A DNA stretch of 13,295 nt from Betaproteobacteria bacterium (GTDB taxonomy: Bacteria; Pseudomonadota; Gammaproteobacteria; Burkholderiales; SG8-41), in contig JANXSE010000306.1 in assembly GCA_025356695.1 (NCBI GenBank), forward strand, positions 1 to 13,295. The letters are read 5' to 3'. The translations under genes were made by a program, and so were the position numbers. The first letter of the stretch is position 1. Every line of letters starts with the position of its first letter. The notes under the pieces were generated by a model, which did no database searches, was not told the DNA's origin, and was given only the letters and a program-made list of their open reading frames with translations. Below are positions 1-5,885 of this stretch, one piece after another.

Positions 1-375
1 AACATCGACGATGCGCCGGCCGTCGAGCAGGATCAGCGTGTTCTGCCCGCCGGTCACGCCGAAGCCGCGCAGATCGACCGTGGTGGTCGCTGCGTTGTTA
101 CCGAAAAAATCGTGAATGGCGATGCCGGCCTGCTCGGACAAGAGATCAGGCAGCGTCTTGGCGGCGCTGTTGCGAATGTCCTCGGCCGTGATGACGGTGA
201 CGTTGACCGGACGGCCCGCATCGCGGTCGGCAAAACGTGTTGCCGTGACGACAACTTCATCGGCCATCGTTACCTGCAACGGTGATTGCGCTACTGCGCG
301 CGAAAAAACAAAACACATTCCGGCAGCCGATACTCCGGCCGCCAGTCTCCTGCGGACTTCCTGGTTGAACAACAT
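1..375 (-). CDS. TonB-dependent outer-membrane receptor, N-terminal part (cobalamin-type transporter), cut by window edge
   Basis: Only the first 125 codons are present; the gene continues past position 1. The product would be an outer-membrane beta-barrel that imports a scarce ligand with energy from TonB. A signal peptide is visible: basic RRR at residues 8-10, a hydrophobic stretch, and a likely cleavage after AVA (residues 27-29). A TonB box follows (DEVVVTATR, residues 39-47), then the start of the plug domain, with LPDLLSEQAG, VDLRGFG and LILLDGRRI. I place the start at 375 because a GAGGA Shine-Dalgarno sits 6 nt upstream and the signal peptide begins directly there. The cobalamin riboswitch upstream makes a vitamin B12 or corrinoid substrate (BtuB role) likely. 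The plug sequence alone would not separate BtuB from other receptors, so I give no symbol. The barrel is not visible. Confidence 0.88.
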   Translation of the reverse strand, partial: MLFNQEVRRRLAAGVSAAGMCFVFSRAVAQSPLQVTMADEVVVTATRFADRDAGRPVNVTVITAEDIRNSAAKTLPDLLSEQAGIAIHDFFGNNAATTTVDLRGFGVTGGQNTLILLDGRRIVDV

Positions 376-377
376 GA

Positions 378-392
378 CAATTCCTCGAATTG
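378..392 (-). promoter_or_regulatory. Ribosome-binding-site hairpin of the TonB receptor gene
   Basis: The Shine-Dalgarno GAGGA lies inside a perfect inverted repeat, CAATTC-GAG-GAATTG (6-bp stem, 3-nt loop), 2 nt before the start codon. A second copy of the anti-RBS arm lies further upstream in the leader: CAATTCC at 440-446 (minus strand) is exactly complementary to GGAATTG at 378-384. Either pairing would hide the ribosome-binding site. With the cobalamin riboswitch upstream and no obvious terminator in the leader, this suggests control of translation initiation. The pairing is seen in the sequence; its regulatory use is inferred. Confidence 0.55.
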
Positions 393-505
393 ACGCACGC
401 CCGCCGCGCACGGATTGATCGCTCGAGAAAACACATCGGGGAATTGAATTCGGACCGCAACGGGCACCTGAACACCGCATCCCCGCGGCATTTCCTCACC
501 TGGGG

Positions 506-708
506 CTCGAGGCCGGTCTACGGGCTTGCAAGATTTGACGCGCCGCCTTCCCGGGGTTTGAAGCCCAGTGGCTTGTGTGGCGCGCCCACGCTTGCTTACC
601 GTTGCGGGGGCAGCACAAGAATTGGTGGCGGGGGTTGAATCCCGCTTGACCGCACTTGTTTCCCGATTATCCCGCGCCGAAGAGTTCGGCACAGGCACCT
701 GGAACCTT
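506..708 (-). promoter_or_regulatory. Cobalamin riboswitch
   Basis: All the conserved blocks of a cobalamin riboswitch occur in order on the minus strand. GGTGCC is at 694-699. The GGGATAATCGGGAA block is at 660-673. The hallmark GCTGCCCCCGCAACGGTAA is at 596-614. A GCCACTGGGC...GGGAAGGCGGCG hairpin is at 541-572. The terminal B12 box, AAGCCCGTAGACCGGCC, is at 511-527 and fits the published consensus at all but one position. Outer boundaries are approximate. About 130 nt separate the B12 box from the receptor start. I see no terminator hairpin with a T-tract there, so regulation is more likely translational. When adenosylcobalamin or a related corrinoid binds, receptor expression should fall. 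Confidence 0.95.
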
Positions 709-859
709 GTTGCCGTGCACTGTCTCGGCGCAGCAACACATTGAGTTTACCCGATACCGGCCGTATGGCCTGAGGTTTTCGGTCGATGCGTAAAATTGGG
801 AAATATGACTGAGTATCCAAAGACATTGCGCGGAGTGGTGACTCACTTGGAAACAAAGT

Positions 860-871
860 TTTGATATCAAA
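860..871. repeat. Perfect 12-bp palindrome upstream of the zapB promoter
   Basis: TTTGATATCAAA is a perfect palindrome about 27 bp upstream of the -35 box of the zapBA promoter, in the divergent spacer between the riboswitch leader and zapB. The length and position would suit an operator for a dimeric regulator. It is also AT-rich, in a locally AT-rich promoter region, where palindromes arise more easily by chance. No regulator is encoded nearby. Confidence 0.3.
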
Positions 872-897
872 CCACATTCAATTGATTTCGTTAGATG

Positions 898-927
898 TTG
901 ACTTAACAGGATTTTTCAAACTATAGT
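898..927 (+). promoter_or_regulatory. Sigma70-type promoter for zapB-zapA
   Basis: TTGACT (898-903) and TATAGT (922-927) are separated by 18 bp, five of six matches to consensus in each box. The expected transcription start lies around 933-935, on or next to the ATG at 935. No usable Shine-Dalgarno separates the promoter from the gene. The -10 box overlaps a potential upstream GTG start at 926, so that GTG cannot serve as the start if this promoter is used. Confidence 0.65.
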
Positions 928-934
928 GCGGTTT

Positions 935-1135
935 ATGGATGCCGAACTTCGCTCGCTCGAAGATAAAGTCAATCAAGTGGTCGCGTTGTGCCAGCGCTTG
1001 CGCTCGGACAACCACGCCCTGCGCCAGCAACTTGCCAGCGCCTTGAACGACAACAAGCAGCTCGCGGAGAAAATCGGCGTAGCGTCAACGCGTCTTGAAG
1101 CCCTGTTAACGCAGATTCCGGATGAAGAAGCATGA
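935..1135 (+). CDS. zapB: ZapB-like small coiled-coil cell-division protein
   Basis: This is a 66-residue, almost wholly helical protein with heptad-like hydrophobic spacing (LRSLEDKVNQVVALCQRL, then LRQQLASAL and KQLAEKIGVASTRLEALL), as expected of a short coiled coil. It matches the small ZapB-like proteins found directly upstream of zapA in many beta- and gammaproteobacteria, which are thought to assist Z-ring assembly together with ZapA. I choose ATG 935 over the in-frame GTG at 926 because the GTG lies inside the predicted -10 box. The stop overlaps the zapA start (ATGA), so the two are probably translated together. The small size leaves the exact family less certain; synteny is the main support. 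Confidence 0.8.
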   Translation: MDAELRSLEDKVNQVVALCQRLRSDNHALRQQLASALNDNKQLAEKIGVASTRLEALLTQIPDEEA

Positions 1136-1440
1136 GCGCGGAACCCGCCGGCATGCAGATCAGTATCATGGGGCGCGATTTTCGCGTTGCCTGTGCGCCG
1201 GAAGAACAAAAATCGCTGCAGGACGCGGTCGATTTCCTCAATCGCAAGATGCAGGAGATCAAAGACCAGGGCAAGATCAACGGCCTTGATCGCATCGCCA
1301 TCATGGCGGCGCTGAACATCTCGCATGAATTTCTGACCGCGAAGGTCGGCAATTTTGATGTGTCCGAGTTTAAGCGTAGAATGAACTCAATCGAATCGAC
1401 GCTTGATCAGGCCATGGCCGATCAGGAAAAGCTGTTCTAG
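1132..1440 (+). CDS. zapA: Cell division protein ZapA
   Basis: The 102-residue product fits ZapA, which binds FtsZ and promotes bundling of protofilaments at the division site. The N-terminal domain has the typical beginning (MQISIMGRDFRVACAPEEQ, where a ZapA usually reads v.IlGr.y.v.c.peE...L). It is followed by LQDAVDFLNRKMQEI and the family's signature helix GLDRIAIMAALNISHEFL. The C-terminal part forms a coiled coil (FKRRMNSIESTLDQAMADQEKLF) that mediates dimer and tetramer formation. It overlaps the end of zapB by 4 nt and is followed by 6S RNA, the usual proteobacterial arrangement. A weak purine-rich stretch (GATGAAGAAG) precedes the start. Confidence 0.95.
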   Translation: MSAEPAGMQISIMGRDFRVACAPEEQKSLQDAVDFLNRKMQEIKDQGKINGLDRIAIMAALNISHEFLTAKVGNFDVSEFKRRMNSIESTLDQAMADQEKLF

Positions 1441-1441
1441 G

Positions 1442-1495
1442 CGGCACGTTACAAACCGGCGGACGGATGCACAGGCGCCGGCGAGCAACGTGCCG
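1442..1495 (+). repeat. Long-range inverted repeat between zapA and 6S RNA
   Basis: CGGCACGTT (1442-1450) is exactly complementary to AACGTGCCG (1487-1495). Within the 36-nt loop a second pair occurs, CCGGCG (1456-1461) with CGCCGG (1476-1481), giving a two-tier hairpin. It starts immediately after the zapA stop. There is no T-tract, so it is not a classical terminator. It could protect the zapA mRNA 3' end or affect processing of the 6S precursor. Confidence 0.5.
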
Positions 1496-1509
1496 GCAAT
1501 AACGTTAAT

Positions 1510-1681
1510 CCCCTGCGGTGTTCGTCAGAGCCTTTAATTCTTTGAACCGATAATTAAACAACGGTAGCGAACCAGTAGCGGTGCTGTTGTGCGTGTCCTA
1601 CGCGGACGCGCCTGATGCGCCCGGAACGCGACCACTTGGACCTTCGGTTCAAGAAGCGGGTTCAACGGCATCTGCGGGGGG
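1510..1681 (+). ncRNA. ssrS: 6S RNA
   Basis: 6S RNA binds the sigma70 RNA polymerase holoenzyme by imitating an open promoter and represses many promoters in stationary phase. The ends form a long closing stem: CCCCTGCGG (1510-1518) pairs with the segment ending CTGCGGGGG, and pairing continues through TGTT with GGCA. The conserved hairpin on the 3' side of the central bubble is present (CTTGGACC-TTC-GGTTCAAG, 1635-1653), followed by GGCATCTGCGGGGG, closely like the E. coli 3' end (GGCGGCATCTCGG). An apical arm is also visible (GCGTGTCC with GGACGCGC). Its position just after zapA is the usual one. End coordinates are estimated from the stem. Confidence 0.9.
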
Positions 1682-1695
1682 CCTTATCTGTCACT

Positions 1696-1723
1696 AAAAT
1701 GCGGCTTGCGCCGCATTTTTTTT
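1696..1723 (+). terminator. Rho-independent terminator after 6S RNA
   Basis: A perfect 10-bp stem AAAATGCGGC / GCCGCATTTT with a TTGC loop is followed directly by T's (eight in a row at 1716-1723). It should end the zapBA-6S transcript. Only 33 bp remain before the EVE gene start and I see no promoter there, so the downstream genes may depend on readthrough or on a promoter inside the preceding region. Confidence 0.92.
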
Positions 1724-1756
1724 GCGACTGACTCATTGCAGGACAAGGGGCAAATC

Positions 1757-2212
1757 ATGCGTTACTGGCTGATGAAATCCGAACCCTCCGAATTCGGTAT
1801 CGACGACTTCGCCAAGGCGCCGGGCAAAAAAACCTCGTGGTTCGGCGTGCGCAATTATCTGGCGCGCAATTTCATGCGCGACCAGATGCAGCTCGGCGAC
1901 CAGGCGTTTTTCTATCATTCAAGCTGCGAAGTGCCCGGCATTGCCGGCATCGTCGAGATCTGCAAACTCGCGCATCCCGATGTCACCCAGTTCGACCCGA
2001 AGAGCAAATACTACGACCCCAAGGCCACGCCGGAGAAGCCGCGTTGGTTCAATGTCGATGTCAAACTGGTGAAAAAAACGCGCCTGTTGCCGCTGTCCGA
2101 GCTGCGCGAGCAGAAAAAGCTCGCCGGCATGCAGCTTCTGCAGCGCGGCAACCGGCTGTCGATCACGCCGGTCGATGCAGACGACTGGAAATTCATCCTC
2201 GGACTGCTCTAA
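1757..2212 (+). CDS. EVE domain-containing protein
   Basis: The 151-residue product is a single EVE domain, related to the PUA fold. It has the family's start (MRYWLMKSEPSEFGIDDF), then SWFGVRNYLARNFMR, the strand LGDQAFFYHSS, GIAGIVEI, and PRWFNVDVKLV. EVE proteins are thought to bind modified bases in DNA or RNA; eukaryotic THYN1 is a homologue. The role of free-standing bacterial members is not established. The start is supported by an AAGGGG Shine-Dalgarno about 7 nt upstream. In-frame upstream codons (from 1706) overlap the terminator hairpin and do not look like protein. It lies just behind the 6S terminator and 30 bp before the amidohydrolase, with which it may be co-transcribed. Confidence 0.9.
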   Translation: MRYWLMKSEPSEFGIDDFAKAPGKKTSWFGVRNYLARNFMRDQMQLGDQAFFYHSSCEVPGIAGIVEICKLAHPDVTQFDPKSKYYDPKATPEKPRWFNVDVKLVKKTRLLPLSELREQKKLAGMQLLQRGNRLSITPVDADDWKFILGLL

Positions 2213-2242
2213 ACCGCACCCATTCCAAACCAAGGACGCGCC

Positions 2243-3238
2243 ATGGCCACCCCGAAAACCATCGACACCCACGCCCACTACTTTCCCGAGTCCTACATCA
2301 AGTTGATCCAGGAACACGGCAAGCGTGTCGGCACCACCGTCACCACCGACGACAAGGGCATCACCTTCATCCAGGTCGGCCTGCATCTGCGCACCGGCCC
2401 GATTACGCGCCTCTTTATCGATCTCGATGCGCGCATCAAGGACATGGACCGCCGCGGTGTCGGCATGCACGCGCTATCACTGACGCAGCCGATGGTCTAC
2501 TGGGCGCACGATGAACTGGCGACTCAACTGTGCATCGCCTTCAACGATGCGATCAGCGCCGCCCATCGGGCGCACCCCGAGCGCTTCATCGGCTTCGCCT
2601 GCCTGCCGTTCCAGAACGCACAACTCGCCCTCGAAGAACTCGAGCGCGCCGCCAGGCTCCCCGGCGTCAAGGGCGTTTACATGGCCACCGCGGTGCGCGA
2701 CAAGGAATTGTCGGACCCGAGCTTCTTCCCGGTTTACGAGCGCATCGCCGAACTCGGGCTGCCGATCTTCCTGCATCCGATGATGATCAACAACGAACGC
2801 CTCAAGCAGTTCTACCTGATCAACCTCTGCGGCAACCCGTTCGACACCGCGATCGCCGCCTCGCACCTCATCTTCGGCGGCGTGCTGGACGCTTTTCCCA
2901 AACTCGAAGTCAGTCTGCCGCACGCCGGCGGCGCGCTGCCGATCCTGCGCGGCCGCCTCGACCGCGGCTTTCATGTGCGCAGCGAATGCAAGACGATCCC
3001 GCGGCCGCCGAGCGAGTATCTCAAACGCTTCACCTACGACACTATCAGCTATAACGAAGACCAGATGGACGACCTGATCAAACTCGTCGGCATCGACCGT
3101 ATCATGATGGGCAGCGATTTCTGCTTCGACATTGCCTATGAAGAACCGGTCAAGTTCGTCAACGGCATGAAATCGCTCGACGAGGCGCAGCGCGAAAAAA
3201 TCCTCTGGGGCAATGCCGCGCGTTATCTCAAGCTGTAA
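2243..3238 (+). CDS. Amidohydrolase family protein (ACMSD-like metal-dependent hydrolase or decarboxylase)
   Basis: The 331-residue product is a TIM-barrel amidohydrolase of the amidohydrolase-2 group, which includes 2-amino-3-carboxymuconate-6-semialdehyde decarboxylase and gamma-resorcylate decarboxylase. Expected metal ligands are present: the HxH motif in DTHAHYF (H10, H12), H178 in IFLHPMM, H227 in LPHAGG, and D292 in MGSDFCFD. FIGFACLPFQNAQLALEELERA and the C-terminal LWGNAARYLKL are also typical. Family members act on ring-derived carboxylic acids, often by decarboxylation without a redox step; the substrate here cannot be told. An AAGGA Shine-Dalgarno lies 6 nt before the ATG. It converges on the end of the F420 operon, 57 bp away, and may be part of the same catabolic neighbourhood; that link is inference. 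Confidence 0.88.
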   Translation: MATPKTIDTHAHYFPESYIKLIQEHGKRVGTTVTTDDKGITFIQVGLHLRTGPITRLFIDLDARIKDMDRRGVGMHALSLTQPMVYWAHDELATQLCIAFNDAISAAHRAHPERFIGFACLPFQNAQLALEELERAARLPGVKGVYMATAVRDKELSDPSFFPVYERIAELGLPIFLHPMMINNERLKQFYLINLCGNPFDTAIAASHLIFGGVLDAFPKLEVSLPHAGGALPILRGRLDRGFHVRSECKTIPRPPSEYLKRFTYDTISYNEDQMDDLIKLVGIDRIMMGSDFCFDIAYEEPVKFVNGMKSLDEAQREKILWGNAARYLKL

Positions 3239-3295
3239 GCGGGAGTTCTACTGACATGCGTCCGGTGCGCTTTGCGCGCGGGGCGGCAGTTGCCG

Positions 3296-4255
3296 TTACG
3301 GCAGGCCGACGCCGGCCGCTTTCAGCGCGCGGCCGACATTCGCGATTTCCGCCTTCATCATGGCGGTCAATTCATCGGGGGAGCCCGGCGCTGCCTCAAT
3401 GCCGGCTTGCAGAAAAAGCTCCGTGACCTCCACCGACTGCAGCGCGCGCACGACCTCGCGGTTCAGCCGCGCAATGATTGCCGCCGGCGTTTTCGCCGGC
3501 GCGAACAGGGCATGCAGGGATTCCGAAGCAAAGCCGGGCACGCCGGAATCAGCGATTGTTGGCACGCCCGGCACGATGGCGGAGGGCCGCGCGCTGCCCG
3601 TTGCAAGTGCCCGCAGCCGCCCCGACTTCACGTGCGGCGCAGCGCCGCTCGGGGTGGCGAAAATCGCCTGCACTTCGCCGCTCATCACCGCGGTCATGGC
3701 GGGCCCGGTGCCCTTATAAGGAATGCGCACGATGTTCACGCCGGCCAGGTGGTTGAACAAAACCGCGGCGATGAAATTGGAGCTGCCGGTTCCGCCCACT
3801 GAATAATTAAGTTCACCCGGCTTGGCTTTGGCCAGCGCGATCAACTGTCTGACATTCTTCACCGGCAAGGAGGGGTGCACAACCAGGATGGTCGGCGATC
3901 TATCCAACAATGTGATCGCGACGAAATCTCCGAGCGGATCGTATGTGACTTTTTCCAGCAGCGGCCCGATCCAATGGGCGCCGCCGGTCACCAACAACGT
4001 ATAACCATCCGGCGCCGCCCTCGACACCAGATCGGCCAGCAGTGCGGTCGGTCGATTATCGATGACGACTTGCTGACCGAGCGTGCCGGAAAGGCTGCGC
4101 GCGACAACGCGCGCCGGGTAATCATTGCCACCGCCGGCAGGAGAAGTCACGACGCGAATCGCCCTGAGCGGATAATCCTGGCCCGAGGCCGCGCCGGCCC
4201 CAAGCCCGATCAGGGCGAACGAGGTCAAAAATGCGCCGAATTGTTTTTTCGCCAT
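3296..4255 (-). CDS. Bug/TctC-family periplasmic solute-binding protein (third in operon)
   Basis: The 319-residue product is an extracytoplasmic solute receptor of the tripartite tricarboxylate transporter type. It has a signal peptide (MAKKQ, hydrophobic core, likely cleavage before QDYP), the YPLRAIRVVTSPAGGGNDYPAR first loop, APDGYTLLVTGG, GGTGSSNF, VRIPYKGTGPAMTAVMSGEVQ and GRLRALATGS. Proteins of this kind hold di- or monocarboxylates or related solutes. I choose ATG 4255 over an in-frame ATG at 4276 because it gives a normal signal peptide and has GGTGGAAG just before it. Oddly, the second ligand loop, usually NRPGAGGxIGA, reads NRPTALLADL and is about three residues shorter than in the cofC-coupled paralogue. 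No TctA or TctB membrane partner is in the window. It is the last gene of the operon. Confidence 0.92.
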   Translation of the reverse strand: MAKKQFGAFLTSFALIGLGAGAASGQDYPLRAIRVVTSPAGGGNDYPARVVARSLSGTLGQQVVIDNRPTALLADLVSRAAPDGYTLLVTGGAHWIGPLLEKVTYDPLGDFVAITLLDRSPTILVVHPSLPVKNVRQLIALAKAKPGELNYSVGGTGSSNFIAAVLFNHLAGVNIVRIPYKGTGPAMTAVMSGEVQAIFATPSGAAPHVKSGRLRALATGSARPSAIVPGVPTIADSGVPGFASESLHALFAPAKTPAAIIARLNREVVRALQSVEVTELFLQAGIEAAPGSPDELTAMMKAEIANVGRALKAAGVGLP

Positions 4256-4291
4256 ACTTCCACCCCGATACTTCAAGCGCCGCAGCAGCGC

Positions 4292-4873
4292 CTATTTCAA
4301 GGCCGCCTGCAGTTCCTTCGCGCCGACCACGTAGCACAGCGTCGGCAGGATGTTCCTGATCGTGAACTCGTGGTTCTCGATGGTGTTGCTGGCGCAGGCA
4401 TCGCGCACCAGAAACACGCGGTAGCCCATGTCGCTGGCGTGGCGCGCCGTGGCTTCGACCACGTAGTTGGTCCACAACCCGACCAGGATAATGGTGTTGA
4501 CGTCGGCGTTCTGCAACGCCTGGTCGAGGTTGGTCGTCAGAAACGGATCGACGCAGGTCTTGTTCAGCACCAGTTCGTTTTTCAGCGGTTTGACGCGCGG
4601 GTCGATTGCGGCGCCCCTGGTGCCGATGATGAGCTGGCGCTTCTTGCGCAGGCCGTCCCACAGCGGATTGTCGCGCGGCAGATCGAGAAAATCCGCGCGC
4701 ACCGAGGCGGTGATGTGTATCACATTGGCCTTGCGGCGGCGCGCCGTTTTCAGCACGTCCACCATGTTTTCCATGATACGGTTCTTCTTCAACCCCGGCG
4801 TAATGTCGACCAGATCTTTTTGCACGTCGAGCAGCAGCAAGGCGGTGCGTTTGGCATCGATTTTCAATTTCAT
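4292..4873 (-). CDS. Isochorismatase-fold protein lacking the usual catalytic cysteine
   Basis: The 193-residue product has the Rossmann-like fold of the isochorismatase/cysteine hydrolase family: ALLLLDVQKDLV (with the catalytic Asp, D16), the VIHITASVRADF strand, LVLNKTCVDPF (K105 at the expected Lys position), and IILVGLWTNYVVEATARHASDMGYRVFLVRDACAS. In nicotinamidases and N-carbamoyl hydrolases the nucleophilic cysteine sits in TNxCVEATAR; here this position is Val138 (TNYVVEATAR). Hydrolysis through a thioester is therefore unlikely at this site. Isochorismatases proper also lack the cysteine, so a vinyl-ether-type or other hydrolysis remains possible, as does a changed or lost activity. 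It lies between two Bug genes (40 nt after one, 36 nt before the other), suggesting a role with the solute these receptors bind. The real substrate is unknown. Confidence 0.85.
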   Translation of the reverse strand: MKLKIDAKRTALLLLDVQKDLVDITPGLKKNRIMENMVDVLKTARRRKANVIHITASVRADFLDLPRDNPLWDGLRKKRQLIIGTRGAAIDPRVKPLKNELVLNKTCVDPFLTTNLDQALQNADVNTIILVGLWTNYVVEATARHASDMGYRVFLVRDACASNTIENHEFTIRNILPTLCYVVGAKELQAALK

Positions 4874-4913
4874 TACATTCCCCGTTAGTTGATGATTGCG
4901 CGCCGGGCGCGCC

Positions 4914-5885
4914 CTAATTGATTTGTTTGCCCTTGAGGCCGGCGGCTTCGACGACCTTGCCCCAGGTCGCCAGCTCCTGCCGCATCAGCGCCGTGAATTC
5001 CTCCGGCGTCGAGCCAATCACTTCGACCGCGATTTCGGTTAGGCGGTCTTTGACCTGCGGCAGCTTCAGGGCCTGCAGCAGGCTATCGCGCAATTTGGAA
5101 GTGATTGCGCGCGGCGTGCCCTTTGGCGCCAGCGGCCCGTACCAGCCGGCGGCATTGAACTGATAGCCGTTTTCGGCAATCGTCGGCAGATCGGGCATCA
5201 GTGCCGACCTTTTTTCGCTGCCAACAGCGAGTGCGCGCAGCCGCCCGGCCCGCACCTGCGGCAGCGCCGCCGACAAACCATTGAACATCATGTCGACCTC
5301 ACCGGCCAGTAGCGCCGTCATGCCGGGCCCCGCGCCTTTGTACGGCACGTGCGTGATCTTCACGCCGGCGGTGAGATTGAAGAGTTCGCCGGCCATGTGG
5401 ATACCGACGCCGGTACCGCCCGAGGCAAAATTCAATTTGCCCGGCTGCGCCTTCGCCAGCGCGACGAGCTCCTTCACCGTTTTCGCGGCGACGTTCGGAT
5501 GCACCAGCAGCACATAGGGTGCGGCGGCGGCCAGCGAAACCGGTGCAAAATCCTTCAGCGTGTCGTACGGTGTCGACACATTGATCTGCGGCACGATCAC
5601 CAGCGGCCCCGAGAAGCCGAGCAGGATCGTATAACCGTCGGGCAGCGCTTTCGCCACCATCTCGGCGCCGATCTGTCCGGCGGCCCCGGCGCGATTGTCA
5701 ATGACGATTTGCTGGCCGAGCGCTTCGGACCATGCCGGCGACAGAATGCGCGCGATCACATCAACCGGCCCGCCGGCGGATGACGGCGCAATCAGCCGGA
5801 TCGGTTTGTTCGGGTAATTCTGTGCGCCTGCCGCACCCGCCGCCAACGCGGCGGCCAGCCAGCATCCTATTGGCATTATTTTCAT
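4914..5885 (-). CDS. Bug/TctC-family periplasmic solute-binding protein, coupled to cofC
   Basis: The 323-residue product is a tripartite tricarboxylate transporter receptor with a clear signal peptide (likely cleavage at AAGAAGA before QNYP). It has the complete family loops: YPNKPIRLIAPSSAGGPVDV, GQQIVIDNRAGAAGQIGAE, LPDGYTILLG, GGTGVGIHMAGELF, ITHVPYKGAGPGMTALLAGEVDMMF and GRLRALAVGS. The start codon overlaps the cofC stop by 4 nt (ATGA), and a GGAGG Shine-Dalgarno lies within the end of cofC at a spacing of 7 nt. This tight coupling to an F420 biosynthesis gene is unusual. The bound solute cannot be predicted; family members take carboxylic acids, amino acids, nicotinate-like and aromatic compounds. 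No transporter membrane subunits are nearby. Confidence 0.95.
   Translation of the reverse strand: MKIMPIGCWLAAALAAGAAGAQNYPNKPIRLIAPSSAGGPVDVIARILSPAWSEALGQQIVIDNRAGAAGQIGAEMVAKALPDGYTILLGFSGPLVIVPQINVSTPYDTLKDFAPVSLAAAAPYVLLVHPNVAAKTVKELVALAKAQPGKLNFASGGTGVGIHMAGELFNLTAGVKITHVPYKGAGPGMTALLAGEVDMMFNGLSAALPQVRAGRLRALAVGSEKRSALMPDLPTIAENGYQFNAAGWYGPLAPKGTPRAITSKLRDSLLQALKLPQVKDRLTEIAVEVIGSTPEEFTALMRQELATWGKVVEAAGLKGKQIN

Noticed and set aside
390..638. Plus-strand open reading frame opposite the riboswitch leader
   Set aside because: It is the complement of a well-supported regulatory RNA, with no ribosome-binding site and no protein-like pattern.
291..698. Open reading frame on the minus strand across the leader and riboswitch (135 codons), including a start at 491 with a good AGGTGAGG upstream
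   Set aside because: It lies within the cobalamin riboswitch and its leader and overlaps the receptor start. The composition is arginine- and cysteine-rich, as in chance frames of GC-rich structured RNA. A short leader peptide cannot be excluded but has no support.
709..800. Promoter for the riboswitch-receptor transcript
   Set aside because: A weak -10-like TAAACT is present on the minus strand near 744-749, but no convincing -35 box lies at the right distance, so it is not listed as a feature.
1706..1756. Upstream extension of the EVE gene (start at 1706)
   Set aside because: These codons overlap the 6S terminator hairpin, and the domain begins exactly at ATG 1757, which has its own Shine-Dalgarno.
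1837..2514. Plus-strand frame of 225 codons overlapping the EVE and amidohydrolase genes
   Set aside because: It runs through two genes in another frame, and its translation is an Arg/His-rich frame-shifted shadow of both.
3239..3295. Possible bidirectional terminator between the convergent amidohydrolase and Bug genes
   Set aside because: Only short weak stems occur (for example CGGC-AGTT-GCCG at 3284-3295) and there is no T-tract on either strand.
3875..4888. Long plus-strand frame (337 codons) opposite the third Bug and isochorismatase-fold genes
   Set aside because: It is a shadow of two recognised genes on the other strand; rich in Arg, Gln and His and without any domain. High GC makes such frames common.
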